DNA of 64,000 nt, from contig JAUIRK010000293.1 of assembly GCA_030549495.1 (NCBI GenBank), positions 924,674 to 988,673 on the forward strand. The letters are read 5' to 3'. Made by a program: the position numbers and the translations under genes. The DNA is from Nectonema munidae (Eukaryota; Nematomorpha; Nectonematoida; Nectonematidae). Numbering within the stretch: the stretch's first letter is position 1; each line of letters starts with the position of its first letter. Below, piece by piece: positions 25,125-38,221 of the stretch. The notes beneath the pieces are model-generated. The model did not search any database and was not told the origin of the DNA. It saw only the letters and a program-made list of their open reading frames with translations.

Positions 25125-27478
25125 TTTGCTTACACTTTTTCCATTTTTTACTAGATTATTATTATTTCAAAAAGATTCAATTACCTTTGTAAGTATTTTT
25201 AAAATGTTCTCCTGTTTATCAAACCAAAATAACAATACACCAATTTTATTCAACTTTAGTGTGTATTAAAGGAAAATAGCATTTTGGCGTAAACACTTGA
25301 ATTATGCTTTTCTGATATTTGTCTTGATCTAGAAATAAATCTTGAAACGTTTTGGGGGTTGCGTTTATGTCAGTAGGATGAGGGCCTTGTTATTGAATAT
25401 TTTGAACAGGCTATCTCGTTAAGATATCAGAACAATCATTATGAAAATGACTGACCCTTCATGATTGGTAGTAAATGATGAGCCATATAACATATTCTTA
25501 AATCATAACTTCAGTTCTTTATATGAAATTAGTGAGTGTATGCTGAAAGGAAATAAAGAGTGTGAAAGTGGATGGTCGTAAAATCGTATAGATTCATTAT
25601 TTGTGAAAGAGTTATATTTTTAACTTAAGATACTAAATTATAAGTATAAATATCTTGAAAAACGGGCATGAGCAGACGCGATAAAGCTCATTTTCGTAGG
25701 TACGATACAGAAACTCTTCTCAATTCTTATGTAAGGAGAGAACGACCCGGTACAGCAGCGGTTCTTATGTAAAATAAAGGTACCAAAAATGAAATAAATT
25801 TCTGAGTTCTCTCTTTGAAAATATTTAGATTGAAAAATTTAGCAGAAATTTTATTAAATGAAAAATAGACTAAAAATTATTTGCTTTCCAAATTAAATTT
25901 ATGATTACAAGCTTTTAAAATCTTGAAAAAAATATGCAACTTCAAAAACAAAATTCTGTCTTACACTGAAACAGAAAGATCTTTTCAATTGCTTTAATGT
26001 TTCTTTCAAAAAAAAGCTTTCTTGAAAAACTTTCAATGCTCACATATTTTTTAAATACTATCTTATGAAATTGTATTTTAATTGTAAGTTTTTAGGTTTT
26101 TTCAATCTGCGTCAATTTACGCATTTTGATTAAAAACAATCGCTCATTCTAAAGTAGAAAGAAAAGATACAACTTCACCGTTTCAAATAACACAGTTTTA
26201 AAGTTTCAAGTCAAGGTGAGGCAGAAATTGATACAAGAAAAGGATGTGATGTCATAATAATTATAGCATAACTTATCATCTTGAGTCTTTTGTGAAAAAA
26301 CGTTCAAATTTGATAAAATAGTGCTAACGCATAAAGTGAGTGAGTCAAAATGTCAGAAAGTAGTAACAAAGTGGATCCAGTTTCTAATTTTTGGAAAACG
26401 CATTTCACTTCATACAGTTTTTTTAGCATTACTCTAACATTCTTAACTGTTACTTTTGCATTCATAAAATCTCAAAGAAAAGGCTTCACCATATTCTAGC
26501 ATTTTGAAGGACCCAATGATTTTCTGTCAAATTCTATAATTATACCGTGATCGAATCGGTTTTCGAACAAAAAGTAAGAGAAGGTTTTGTCTGTGCGCCA
26601 GAACAAAATTTCTGTTCTCTAACATCGAGAGCGAGAGTGCTTGGACGAAGCAACAACAAATATTCAGTGCATGTCAAGTGCTTTGTGTTTTTTACGGCTT
26701 CTTAGTGAGTTATTACGCATAATTGCATATAATTAAGCATTTTTGAAAATTCATTAGAACATGTGAAACAATTGACATTATTTCTTATGAGGAAAATTAT
26801 TTCGAGATTCGAGTATCCTCTCGGAAGACATCGTCATGTTCGATTCCCCAGGTCCCTCGATATCTTTATATGGAAATAGGACCAATACTTGCGCTGCTAA
26901 CTTTTATTGAAGACAACGTTTTCTAAGACGATTGAAAAGCCTAAGAAAAAGTAATAAAATATTGCAGTTGTCATAATTATTAAGAATTAAAAATTTTAAG
27001 TCTTCAAATCCAATTTTAGTCACTGGCTAGAAGTTTTTACAACTGGTACCAAGATAAATGGGTTACTCGTATGTTTTTAAAGTCTTTTAACAACATAGTG
27101 GTGTTAAGTCTTTCAGTCCTAAAAAATTACCTCTTAATTTTTTTTAGGAAAATTATTATAAGTAGATTGTTAGGCAATAGTTGAACATATTTTACCAATT
27201 TCCTTTATTATTTAAGGAAAAAAATATTTAAAAATTTTGGGTGGAATCCCACCCACCAGGTCCGAAAAGTTGAACTTTATTTGGTAAGGAAAGTATGATA
27301 GAGTATTTGTACTTTTTTTTGAAAAGATCAAAACTTAGTTAATTTTATACAAAGTTTGCTTAATAACGCCATCTACTTATTTTAAAGTATAAAATTATAA
27401 AAAGGTAATAAAAAATGCTTTATTTTTATGTAATAAAAGGTATTTTTGATAGTGAAAAAAATTTTTCACAAAAAGTAA
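25125..27478. other. Intergenic region after the Not gene
   Basis: This is mostly AT-rich DNA. The second copy of the 112-bp direct repeat lies at 25559-25670. Short GC-richer patches at 25670-25770 and 26540-26700 show no coding frame or RNA gene that I recognise. The remainder shows nothing definable. Confidence 0.5.
25559..25670 (+). repeat. 112-bp direct repeat, copy right of the Not gene
   Basis: This is the partner of 24079-24190, differing at only one or two positions by eye. Sequence identity stops abruptly after GGGCATG on the right and before AGTGTGAA on the left. Confidence 0.85.
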
Positions 27479-27479
27479 G

Positions 27480-27903
27480 TTTAAAAATTTCTTTATTAAT
27501 GATATTTTTCCCAGCAATTTCGATTTTTATTGAGACAGAGATAAACGTCACAATTTAAGCACTTAATAAATCCTTTATAATCATTTTTTCTGTCATAACA
27601 TTGTTAGCATCGTCCATGTTTCTCAGCATAATGGATTCTATGTCTTTCTGAATTGAAAGGTTTTTGTATAGAAGTAGTTTGCTTTTTTCTGGATAAAAAA
27701 TTTCCAATAAGGGAAAGAGCTAATTCTCTTCTAAACTCTTTTTGCGTTTTTATAGAGTTTTCTTGTTTATCAATTGTATAAAAAAATTTTTTTAAAGTGA
27801 ATTTCACAAAGTTTGATGGCCCCGAAAAAAAATTCTTAATATGATTGGAATGATGTTTAAAGAGTGAAAAATAAAAGAATTCAAAATCATACTTGCAAAT
27901 CAC
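27480..27903 (-). pseudogene. PiggyBac-family transposase, C-terminal remnant
   Basis: On the minus strand a frame ends with FRRELALSLIGNFLSRKK and later HYAEKHGRC. After an in-frame stop codon the same frame continues QCYDRKNDYKGFIKCLNC, then DVYLCLNKNRNCWEKYH and a stop. The string 'F..ELA..LIG', followed about 35 residues later by a Cys/His-rich C..C...C..C...LC....C...YH module, is the C-terminal end of piggyBac (PGBD) transposases; the module binds DNA ends. A TAA codon replaces one residue between the first two cysteines. The upstream catalytic part (with its aspartates) is not recognisable beyond 27903, so this is a fragment. The TTAA-flanked MITEs in the window could have been moved by a relative. 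Confidence 0.7.
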
Positions 27904-27909
27904 ATTACT

Positions 27910-30900
27910 TTGAAATTTTCGAAATCAATCTTTTATATCAAATAAAATCGTTTTAGAGATACGAAATTTAATCTAACTTTTGGAATTTGCGAATACTTAA
28001 TTTATGGGTTCCAAAAATTGGTAAGGCAAAGGCGGAAAAGCAATCCGATGCAACTTTTGTGTTCCATACGTTGTAGAACTGATATCGACAAATCACAAAA
28101 ACGCAAAGATCAATAAATAAATGAAAATAACATTGAAAATATGCTAGAACAATTTTTTATTAAAATCAGTTCATAAATATAAATCATTAAAAAATAACAA
28201 TGATTAGGAAAATTTATTAAAAAAATATACAAATGCCAGAGAAGTGGTTTTTATTCAGAAAAATCAGCAAACGCAAGAAGAATCATTTTCTTCTTTGGAA
28301 GACAGAGAATTTGATTGTTTGAGAGTTATCACTAAAGACAAAAATAAATTAAAAACATTGCATGTATATATTATATATATGACTTTCTTCAAGATATTGT
28401 ATCCACATGGCTGCCCTTTCAATAAATATTTAAAATGCATAAATGAACCTAGCATTATTGAGAAAAAAGGAACAATGAAAACTTTTTCCTTTAAACAATT
28501 AGTCTTTTAAAAGTCAAACTATTTTTTGGTTTGGGGCACTTGCAACTTTTATATTATTCAAAAGCATGAAGGCATCATCGTGTTTTAGTCACGCAGATAA
28601 CGTATTTTAAAGATGCAATGTCTACTGCATCATACGTGAAAAATTATGAGAAAGAACCAGTTTAAGGTTTTTTTTGAAAAACTCTACACTTGTAGTGCAG
28701 AAGATAAATCTTAATAGCGTAAATTCTGCTTCTACGCTAGCCAGTGTTGACCACAGGTCTGGTGTATGTTCTTTTTTCAAGGAAAACATCTTCAATCCAA
28801 AAGTCATGTCACCAGCTCCCTTGAATAAAAAATCTTTACGGAAGTTTCTGGTTGCATTTGGCAACCACAGGGCAGATAAGTATGAAACCTTTATTAGAAA
28901 CTAATATTTGTAGTCTTTTGTTAGTTGCTAGATCACTGTGGCTAGTGGTAAATTCTTTTCGATCAATGATATTATTTTGAAACTTGTTGGAATAAATCTT
29001 CAGAAAAGTTGCAAGTGGAATATTGTTGTGATGATTCTTTTCAAACTCTAGGAAAATAGCCAACTGAAAACATTTGTCCACTATCGCCTATTAGGAACAT
29101 TTATAGTCCTTTGGAAATTCAGTTAATTTTTTTATGTTCTATAAATTTATGACCAGTCTTAAAAAACGGTAATTCATTTTTTAAATAGTACTTTGATCAA
29201 GTGGGTGTAAGATGGGAGTTGTATTTCGTGGAATAAACGGTGGCCTGTTGAGTCCACTATGGCTTGCCTCTTTCATGTTATCTTGTCAAACATTGTCCTA
29301 ATGAAAACGTGTACATTTTCTCAAATTCTGATATAAACTCTGCTTTCTCTTCAAAATAGACTCGTCCCTTTTGACTACCCTATAATTCTCAGAAAATTCG
29401 AGATAACTTTTCCTGACACTATTTTTAAAAGTTAAATTTTTTCAACTACAGTGAGATCTTAAACTTTATGTTTCCAGAAGTCAGATAAACAACAATACTT
29501 TCAATAGTGTAAATTAAGAATTGCGTTCTACTATCTCAAGTTTTAGTTTTTATTTTAAGAAATAATGAAAATAAGCATACAAAAATTTCAACGGAACATA
29601 TAAAGTTATCTATAACAAGCCAAGCTCCTGACCATTTACACTAGCTTTGTAAATTAGTAAACTATTATAAGTTTCATTAAACAAATACATAATAAGCTTG
29701 TATTCGAGATAAGAAGCCTCCTTTTCCAAGAATTCGACACTTAAGAGTCGAGTTATGTAAGTTCACGAATCATTGATTGACTATTATTGCGAACAGTGCT
29801 GGCATCCGGTACGGTTCAAAATTACGGCAAGATATGATAGCTTTTTGTAAAAAAAAGAGAAGCTTGAAAATACGAAATTTCTTTTCGAACCACAGCGTAG
29901 GCCATAGCTATCCGCGAATACAGAGTGTGTACCTCATTTAAACTTATTGAAAGTCATTGTATGCATAAATGCAACAAAAGAATGGCAATTTCAGAAGAAA
30001 CTTTCTTTGGAAAATTGAGGAAATAAGCGTTAGGCATTAGTCTTTAGACTTTGTTATATATATAATAAAATTTTAATTAAAAATGCTTAATCAAACTTTT
30101 CCATAATTAAAAACATCTATCGACCCAAATATATTTTCCGATTAGATTTATAAAAAAATCATAGATTACAAACATTTTTGCCAATAATATACATTTTCAT
30201 AGGCTATTCAAACGCTCTAAAAATGACGTTTGTTATGCTTATCTTATGATAAGAGCTCGTGCGCTGTCCACAAAACTTAAGAATTATTTATTCGTGTATT
30301 CAGATGCCTTCTTATGAGTAGATTCCAAATGTGCTGCTACTTTTACAATTTAAGCTCCTTTGAAAGTTTTAGTCTAATTTGGCTCCGTTTGTACGTTCGT
30401 TTCCAGTTTTATTTGGTTTTTCTAAAGCGTGTGCCATTTCTAAAATTATCACAAAAAGTCGCTTATTTATTAAATTTTCAAAAAAGAAATGCTACCAAGT
30501 CTAATATTATTTTCTTCAAATAGACCCCAATTTTTATCACTAACAACTTGTCATATTGCAAAATAAAAAACCATGTTTATTTGAATACTACTAAATAATC
30601 TCTCATTCAGAAAGTTAGCTTCTCATAGTGAGCACCCTGAAAATATTTTTCCTTACACTTCTCGTTTTAGATTTCCAAAAAGTGTTTACCTGTCACCTCA
30701 ATTTTATTTTCATAAAGAACTTAAAAAGCAGGATAGAAAGAGAGAGAAGTAAGAGTAAACAAAACACAGAAAAGAGAGTGAGTGATGAAAGCGATAAAGT
30801 ATACAAAGATATATAGATTTTTACCAGTACATGCAGAAAATAAAGCGAGTGCCATGAAATTTGTTTACATTATTTACCGCCATCTTCTTTCTAACTTTTT

Positions 30901-31210
30901 TTAAATTAGTCGATCAAATAATGTATGAGCATTTACATGTGCATACAATACCTTATATATTATAATTGATATGCATAGATATACACTTTTAATTTTGCCA
31001 ACACTATTAAAAGAACATGACAATCCAAAAATAATGTAAAGAGTCGCATTTGTCTTCAGTCTTTCATTGAATGTGTGCGCGGGTAAAATGATATTTCTTC
31101 CATAGCCTAGCACAGTAGGTATTTTGAACAATCGTTGAAAGAGATAGAAAAAGTGGAAAGTGAGATTTCCACCATTCAAATATATCATTTAATCTATATC
31201 CTATATTACT
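27910..31210. other. Intergenic AT-rich region
   Basis: The block 28560-29110 is slightly less AT-biased and open in more than one frame on both strands (for example SASTLASVDHRSGVCSFFKE on plus), but I recognise no domain. A reading frame at 30628-30816 ends in a charged stretch (RIERERSKSKQNTEKRVS) and is probably chance. Otherwise nothing is seen. Confidence 0.4.
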
Positions 31211-31216
31211 CTAGAG

Positions 31217-31350
31217 CAATTGTTCTCAACTGTGGCCCTCGTTTTTTTTGAGTATTTCAATGTATACCATTTTTCATTTTGTTGAGGGCCGCTAGTGAAA
31301 TATTGGCTCTTAATTTGGCCTTTTGTTAAAAAAAAGGTTGAGAACCACAG
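31217..31350. mobile_element. hAT-type MITE
   Basis: This 134-bp element has CAATTGTTCTCAACTGTGG at the left and the complement of CTGTGGTTCTCAACC at the right. It is flanked by CTCTAGAG and CTCTAGTG, an 8-bp duplication with one mismatch. The 'TTCTCAAC.GTGG' ends are a common hAT MITE form in animals. The body contains GAGGGCC facing GGCCCTC. It is non-coding. Confidence 0.8.
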
Positions 31351-31359
31351 CTCTAGTGA

Positions 31360-34300
31360 AACAGGTTCATACGGGCATTTGATATTTCTCTACCAGCACA
31401 CCGCAAAGTTTTTACATGACAAGAGCAGGATTCTAAATTATACATACTAGTGCTCTAACAGTCTCATTCTTAGTTTTCATTGGTCAGCTGTTAGTCAATT
31501 TATTCGCTAGTCAGAGAGATGGCTACTCAATAGTTAATAGTGAGGAACGCATATCGTTTAACGTAAGGGATGTTGATGCGATATTTTAGGCTTATGCTGT
31601 GCAATTAAGCGCATCTTTTGCTCAATAATTCAGGTAGGTAGCTAGGAAAGCGAACTTTTTGTGAGTAAAAAAGCCATTGGATTGTATACGCCGCCAACAT
31701 AAAAGTTTATAAAGACAAAGATTAAACAATTCGAAAAGTTTGTCATAAAATTAAAATAGATTCAAGAACTTATTTTTCTTTTAAAAAATAAAATATTGTA
31801 TGTATTACGAGTAACACAGATGTAAAGCGATTTGTTTTATATACTTTATCTCATGCGTTATATAAAACGCGGGGGGGGGGGGGGGGGGGGGGTAAAAAAT
31901 GGAATTATCTTAGTTTACAAAATGTTGTTGAATTTAAGTTAAATGCTCAAACATATTTAATGTCTGAAAAAACTGCCACTTGAAAATATTTATTTCCGAC
32001 TAAAAAGAGTTTATAAAAAAATGGGCGTTGCATGCGACCCCATGGCGTTTCTAGTGTTAAAGCAGTTGTTTACCCTCAACGATTAAACAGGAGGCAAGAA
32101 TGGTTGACGATCAAAATTACCTTTTTTTATATCTACAGTGAATATCAATTCGTTTTGAAAGAGATTCGTGCAACTTATGACAACTCAAATTTCTTTACCG
32201 TTTATTAAGTGCAGGTATGTAGTGGTGTTTTTGGTAACGAAATGATCCCTAAAATGTAAAATCTTTTGTTTTTATGTCTAGAAGCGTCATTGGACAGCAG
32301 TGAACGATTCATAAAAATAAGCGTAGCATTGTGTACTTAAATAAAATGTATTTTCTAAAAAGAGAAAGTTGACTTTAGATGTGTAGGATGCTATGCGCTA
32401 ATATTCTTTGTGTAAGACGAGCAACACTCAAGAAAAAGTCAATAAAATTTCATTTTATATTCATTCAACTCCTTTGAAAGATGAATCAAAAAATTTGATA
32501 TTTATCTCATTTCTAAATTATTTATAACATTTTTATATTGGAAATCTGCCTAGCTTTCCCACGCTTTCCAATCGCTAATATTTTTCATGGTCAAAGTTTT
32601 ATAGCGAATATGATGCTTATCATTATAAGACGTGTTTTTGATTGTCCAAAAAAATTTGAACACTTCTGTTCATTTTTTTTACAATCCTTTTCTGTTTCAT
32701 TAAATCTTATTAATATTAATATAAATAGCAGAATAATCATATGCATGCTCTCTTAATAAACGTTATATAATAAACTCTCTGATAAAAACGTATAAAAAGT
32801 TAATTTATAGGAAATTTTATGAAATATAAGAATAAAAATTGTTTCGATTTAAAAAATGAACTAAATTCTAGCTACAAATGTCTAGGATTTAAACTACTGA
32901 AGTCTATTAAAATCGAATTCCCACAAATTTGGAAAAAGAAGTACAAAACTTATTCGCACCTATAGAAGAATCAGGATTACTAAAATCAGAATAAAAAGGT
33001 TTTGACTAAATATATTTAAAAAATAAACTCCAAAAAAAACTAAAACTACAAAACATTTTTACCTTTTAATGATAAGGATACCGATGATTTTGATACACTT
33101 TGTATGTTAGCCGTGAAACAAAAATTGTATGCAAAAATATTTGTAGTTTGACTTCAAAAAAATCATTTAAATATAATTAAAAATCATTTATTTTCTTGTA
33201 ATGTATAAAATAGAAAAAGATCCTTCTTTTGTCGAAAAAAACCTAAAATTAATAATAAGCAGGATTTTTAGGAATGAAGAAAAAAGTTGTAAAAACAAGA
33301 AAGTAAAAAAGTGTATTTAATTTATCAAAATAAATTTGTTTTTTTCTTGCATTAAGGAATTATAAACATTTCAATAGTTTCTTAAAAAGGATAAAACAAA
33401 AGATATAAACTTTAAAAGAGATAAATAAACGAATGTCGCAAGACGCGTAGAAATTGACCCATCATTTTAATGAAATTGAGTGCTGGTGTAAACTCAAAAT
33501 ATAACATAAACCACTAGCGTGTCTAATTATACACCATAACTTGACAAAACACATCTTAACAACGCCTTGCTCAAAAAAGTGCATGTACCGTAATAAAAAA
33601 ATACAAGAAAGATATGCATAGAAAAATATATATATCTTATAAGGAAGATTTATAGCTAAGAAAAAGGATACACTGAAAGTGAAGGACGGATGATACAAGG
33701 AAATAAAAACAGAGAGATGATAGACATAAAGAGCAGAAAGAAATAGAAGTGAGCATTCCATGGTGATGAGGAAGATGGCGATGATTGCTAACATAAACAG
33801 GAAGACTTTTTATCCATAGCTCCTTTGTTTTCTCCAAGTTTTACCTCTATCACTAAAAATCACGTCGAAATAGACTCAATATAATACATATAAGGTGATA
33901 TTACACGCGATGAAACCTACATCGCACACGCAAAGCTCCTCTTAGCCAATCATAATTCGAAAGTCGTGGCTATGACAGAATCAGGTTATAACTAATAATG
34001 AAATTGCGTAGCATCCTATTCCCCTGCTCTTTGCTCACACATGCATCCGCACCTCATATATGTCTAAGCAAACAGCAGCGGAATAAGATGCTATTGGTCA
34101 ACAGAAGTGTCAATACTGATTGCTTGTATGTTCAACAGTATTCCTAACTCTAACGAACGAAATAAACAATTGATCACCTTACAGCGTCTACCAAGCACGA
34201 GTTTTGCCGGTACGCGTATTAAATTGGTCACTATTTCAAAACGCTGAAAACTGAATAATATAGTTAAAAGGTATACAAAATAGGAAGACAGACTGTAGCA

Positions 34301-34698
34301 GCCATTACACTATTTTATAAGTCAAAATAAAATGTTCCTTTGTGTGTTAATGCGCCACTTCAATAAGGTAAAAACAAAAAAACTCGTGTTGCTGATCTAT
34401 TTGCTGCCCCTATGTTTATTGCGCCTTTGAATTTAAAGCATAAAGGAATACTCGCTTATTAAAATTGGGAAAAACGGGCCTTCATTGTCGAGTAAAAACA
34501 AATAGGAGATAAAATTTGAGCTCATCAATTTGGAAAAAGCAGTCGTTAATGCAACTAAAAGCTCAAAATGACAAATTCGACTTTTTAGCATGCTTAGGAA
34601 AGAAATAAAATGATCAACTGATATAAAAAAATTAGTAAAATAGACACATGAATTAATGCACGAAGGGTGGATATCATCCAATAATACTTCGATTTACG
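31360..34698. other. Intergenic region with a poly-G tract
   Basis: A run of 22 G lies at 31871-31892. The stretch 33900-34240 is GC-richer, with CCAAT-type boxes in both orientations (AGCCAATCA, TATTGGTCA), and could be regulatory, but no gene start is identified next to it. A low-complexity patch lies at 33610-33730. No coding sequence is supported. Confidence 0.4.
31871..31892 (+). repeat. Poly-G homopolymer
   Basis: There are 22 consecutive G residues. Such length is prone to slippage and to sequencing error, so the exact count is unreliable. Confidence 0.9.
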
Positions 34699-35859
34699 GT
34701 CTAGACCAGGGGTCACCAAACTTGTTGGATTGTATCGAAAAGTTAAAAACACTGGCATTATGAAATTCCTATCACTACTTGTTTAACTACGCAAAGCTTG
34801 AAATAAAAAAAAATAAAGCTTCTTCTACATTTAGCACTTCAACTTGATAAAGACTAGTGGAGTTGGAAAATTCGTTTTATTTTAATAAATTTGTTTGAAA
34901 CTTTACACTATTTGTTTAAATAAAATATATTTTTTTATACTAAATCAACCATGCTGACTTCATTTCCGTACTCAATTTTCGTAATTAGAGTTTGAAAAAT
35001 TCTGAAAATGCCAATGGTGTTCGTCTGAAAATTATATGTATGAATATTATTCATAAAAATAAAATACACATTTTTATACTAAATCAAGCATGCCAATTTA
35101 AATTATGGAGTCATTTTTTGCAATATGGTTTTCAAATTTGCTCAAAGTGTCAATCAATTTTGTTTTTTTTTATTCAAACCATTTACAACTTCTACATTTA
35201 ATACTTCAACTTGACAAAGACCCGTAGAGTCGAAAATTCGGTTTATTTAAATAAATTTGTTTGGAACTTTACTCTTTTTATTTCAAACAAAAGAAAAATA
35301 AATAAGAATAATAGTCAAAATATAAACCAAATACCCGTGTAAATTTCATAAAAATGAAAAGTATATTAGTAAAAAATTAATGTGATATATGAAATTGACT
35401 TTTAATTTTTAAAATACCATTAAAGTTGGCTTTAAATCGCTGCATCCAATCAAAAGTAATGCTTTTAAAGGTTCATCATTCAGTCATGTTCGGTAAGTTG
35501 ACTTTACATACTTCATTTTTGAAGATGTTTAATAACAAACCTTCGTTGAATCAAAAAGTGATGCCATACCAACAGCAAATTCCTTTCATTTTTGCAACTT
35601 TGTTTTAGATAACAACACCCTAAGTTTTTTTGTCTATGATTTATTTTTAACATTTCATTTGTTTGTAAATCATTAAGTTCTAACTATAATTCAACTTGAA
35701 CCGAATTTAGGTTGCAATCAAATGGGTTCTGAAACCGAAAATTTTCATTTCAACATTATCCAGTTTTAAAAATCTTTCCGAAAAAATGTTTATTCAAATC
35801 ACAGATAATTTTTAAAAAAAAAATCAAGATTAATACTTGCAGTAATTGTAGAGCAAACG

Positions 35860-37060
35860 TTGAAAAATCTTCTTTTTTTAATTGTGTTTCAAATATTATA
35901 AAAGTTTTCTTCGAAATCCTTTGATGAGTCTATTGAAATCACAAATAAGATTATTTTTTCTTCGAAGTTTTAAATTCAATTCATTCATATGAGATGCAAT
36001 GTCAACTTAAAAATGTTAATTTTGATATTCAGATAGGATTGCAGATCAATGGATTAGTTTGTCTTTTAGTAAGAAAAATATTTATTTCATTTCGAAGCTT
36101 AAAAAATCGAAATAAAACTTTACCACAACTGAGCCATCATCTTACGACTGTGTAGTAAGTAAGTAAGTAATTTATTTGAGAAAAACAATATGTTCGAGGA
36201 AAAAAAAAAAAAAAAAAAATCTATCTATATGCAATAATATTATAACTAAAACTTATGTAAAGCTGTGTGTGTGGATTACAGTAGTTTGTAGAAAACCGTT
36301 AAAGTAATCCCACAAAAACTAGTTTAAAAAATATAATAAAATGATAAAAACACATGTATATAAATAATCAAATGGTAGTACACTAATATGTGGAACAAAC
36401 AAAGCAAAATTTGTTAGAGCAAGAAGGAAGAGAGAGGTATTGAGAGAGGAACCAGAGTCTTGATATAACTTTAAACTTAGGAATCGAATTATCACATTCG
36501 CCTAACAACCATCTATGGTTTTCATAAAAACTTACAACTTTAAATCTGACAGACAATTTAGAGGAGGCTAGTCTGTAGTTTGGCTTGTTGACTACAATTG
36601 GAAATCTCAACGAATAGGTAGTCTTAATAGTATAGGTGATGAGATTCAGAAAAATTATTTCTATTGTAAAAAGGCAAGTCAAAAATTCTGAACCAACATC
36701 TTCAAGAAAAGCTTGAAACTGACAGTGAGTTAGTCCGTGACCGCTAAAGAAGTTCACAACAGAAACAACTGTTTTCAGAACACAAGAAAGACCTAAGTCT
36801 TTTCTAACTAAAATTTGTTGATGTAAAAGATAGGTGGAAAATTGCACTTTGAATTGCCAAATTTTCTAATTTAGTTTTAATCTTCCCATGTAACTGTTTT
36901 TAATACCAGCTGTATTCTTCCCTCCACCAACTATAACACCTCGTAGTTGATTCCATTGAAGGCTTTGCAAAATTTTCTCAATTTCTATAAAATAGTCTTT
37001 TCCAGTCATTCTATCATGCATGCCATTCTTCCATTACCTGAAAGTCAAAATTGACACCAC
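35860..37060 (-). pseudogene. hAT transposase relic (ZBED/GTF2IRD2-like)
   Basis: Minus-strand segments match the order of the family: GMHDRMTGKDYFIEIEKILQ and LRGVIVGGGKNTAGIKNS near 36880-37030; LLHQQILVRKDL, then LKTVVSVVNFFSGHGLTHCQ and FQAFLEDV near 36690-36830; and MNELNLKLRRKNNLICDFNR, LIKGFRRKL near 35895-35995. In intact relatives these are the GRTTGKD, IIHQE...VNFIRARGLNHRQF and HLNELN.KLQGK blocks. The frames are broken repeatedly by stops and shifts, and the C-terminal dimerisation block is not recognisable. It sits inside the element 34707-37646. Confidence 0.75.
36154..36219. repeat. AAGT simple repeat followed by poly-A
   Basis: Four tandem AAGT units are followed, 30 bases on, by about 20 A. 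The A-run might mark the end of a retroposed sequence, but no body was recognised. Confidence 0.6.
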
Positions 37061-38160
37061 GAATAAAAAAGAACCGAAAAAATTGGACAAAACATCCTAG
37101 AGCAAATGCATTAAAAGCTAAAAAAAATTGCTGTCTTTTTTATTGGCAGTGAATGAATTAATTGATTTCTCGAGTAACTCACATTTCCTTGATTTTATTT
37201 GTGGTGTTAATTTGGACTTTCAGATAATATAAGAGTTAGCAAAGGATATAAATCTAAGAGAACAAAAGATATAATTGAAGAATGAGAACAACATATAAAT
37301 CTAATAATTGAAAAATAAGTAAGCAAAACAATCAGTATTCTCAATATTGTCTTTGACAATCAAAGATGATACATTTTATAGCACGTGTTTTTTATGCATT
37401 TTTATTTTTAATTTTTAACATCTCCGTTTGTTTATCATAAAATTAGTGAATTCTTTGGATGTAGTTGTTTCCCTGTTTTCCCAACGGATGTGACAGAGTT
37501 GATACACTGAGGATACATAAAAAGTGCAAATGAAGATACAATATATTTCAAAAATACTTATTTTGTAAGACCTATTTAGGCAAATCAAGATTTAGCTTGC
37601 GGGCAGGATAAATTACTTCGCGAGCCGGACGCGTTGGTCACCCCTAGTCTAGATATCAAAAAAATGATGAAAAATGAGAAATGGTTAGATGTTTAATGAT
37701 AAAAAAATACACACAAAATAATGACCAACTGTATGTGAAATTTAAATCGAAAGAAGACGTTTTTAAATAAGGTTTATTTAAAACTCCAAAAATATTAGAA
37801 AAAAAATAAAGAATATTAACAAAATAAATTTGGAATTTGGTGTCAAACTTTAAGTTATTATAAGTATAAGAGTTGAAAAAGATAAAGGCTAGTGTGAATT
37901 TACCCTTCTGCTAAATTTTGATTTGTTTAACTTTTTTTGATTATCCAAGTGAATGCGAAAGAAGCAAGTCTCAATAAATTTTACAAAAATTAAGTTTTGT
38001 CAAAAGTATGTTTTATAAAAGATAATTAATTCCAGGTTGAATAAAAACATCTTTTGTGTTATTTCAAGAAAAAGTTCAGGGAGCAGGATGGGACAGAAAA
38101 CTGCCCACTTCTGAATGGTAAGACGCTCCCAGGAATAAAGAAAATAAAATATGATAATAC

Positions 38161-38221
38161 TTTCAGATTTTTTATCTTCATCGGATATCTCAGGCAACGA
38201 TTCAGCCAATCTTCGAAAAAG
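38161..38221 (-). CDS. Rab6 GTPase, exon encoding the hypervariable-tail start
   Basis: On the minus strand the exon opens after TTCTTAG and reads LFRRLAESLPEISDEDKKSE, ending with one base before a GTATTA donor. LFRR(V/L)A..LP is the last helix of Rab6, after which the variable tail begins. Its phase 0 start matches the exon at 38610. The final exon, which should end in a double-cysteine prenylation motif such as CAC or CSC, was not found between here and 25 kb; the frame read through the donor gives no cysteine tail. It is probably short and hidden in the AT-rich DNA to the left. Confidence 0.85.

Larger units (their letters stand above)
34707..37646 (-). mobile_element. Decayed 2.94-kb hAT element
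   Basis: The left end CAGGGGTCACCAA mirrors the right end TTGGTCACCCCTA. The flanks are GTCTAGAC and GTCTAGAT, an 8-bp duplication with one mismatch. Just inside the right end lies GCGAGCCGGACGCG, as in many hAT elements of the ZBED/GTF2IRD2 type. Minus-strand transposase traces occupy the middle (listed next). Near the left end two 85-bp segments (about 34840-34920 and 35190-35280) are imperfect direct repeats containing ACTTCAACTTGA and AATAAATTTGTTTG. The element lies in intergenic DNA and is old. Confidence 0.8.

Noticed and set aside
28244-29081. Several short open frames on both strands
   Set aside because: No domain recognised and frames overlap on both strands; composition alone does not support a gene.
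33462-33837. Hydrophobic open frames that look like membrane proteins
   Set aside because: They arise from T-rich codons in low-complexity DNA; no start context, splice sites or family resemblance.
38000-38160. Rab6 last exon by reading through the donor at 38160
   Set aside because: The frame continues into intron sequence and lacks the C-terminal cysteines of Rab6. A possible acceptor near 38115 leads to a frame ending without cysteine.
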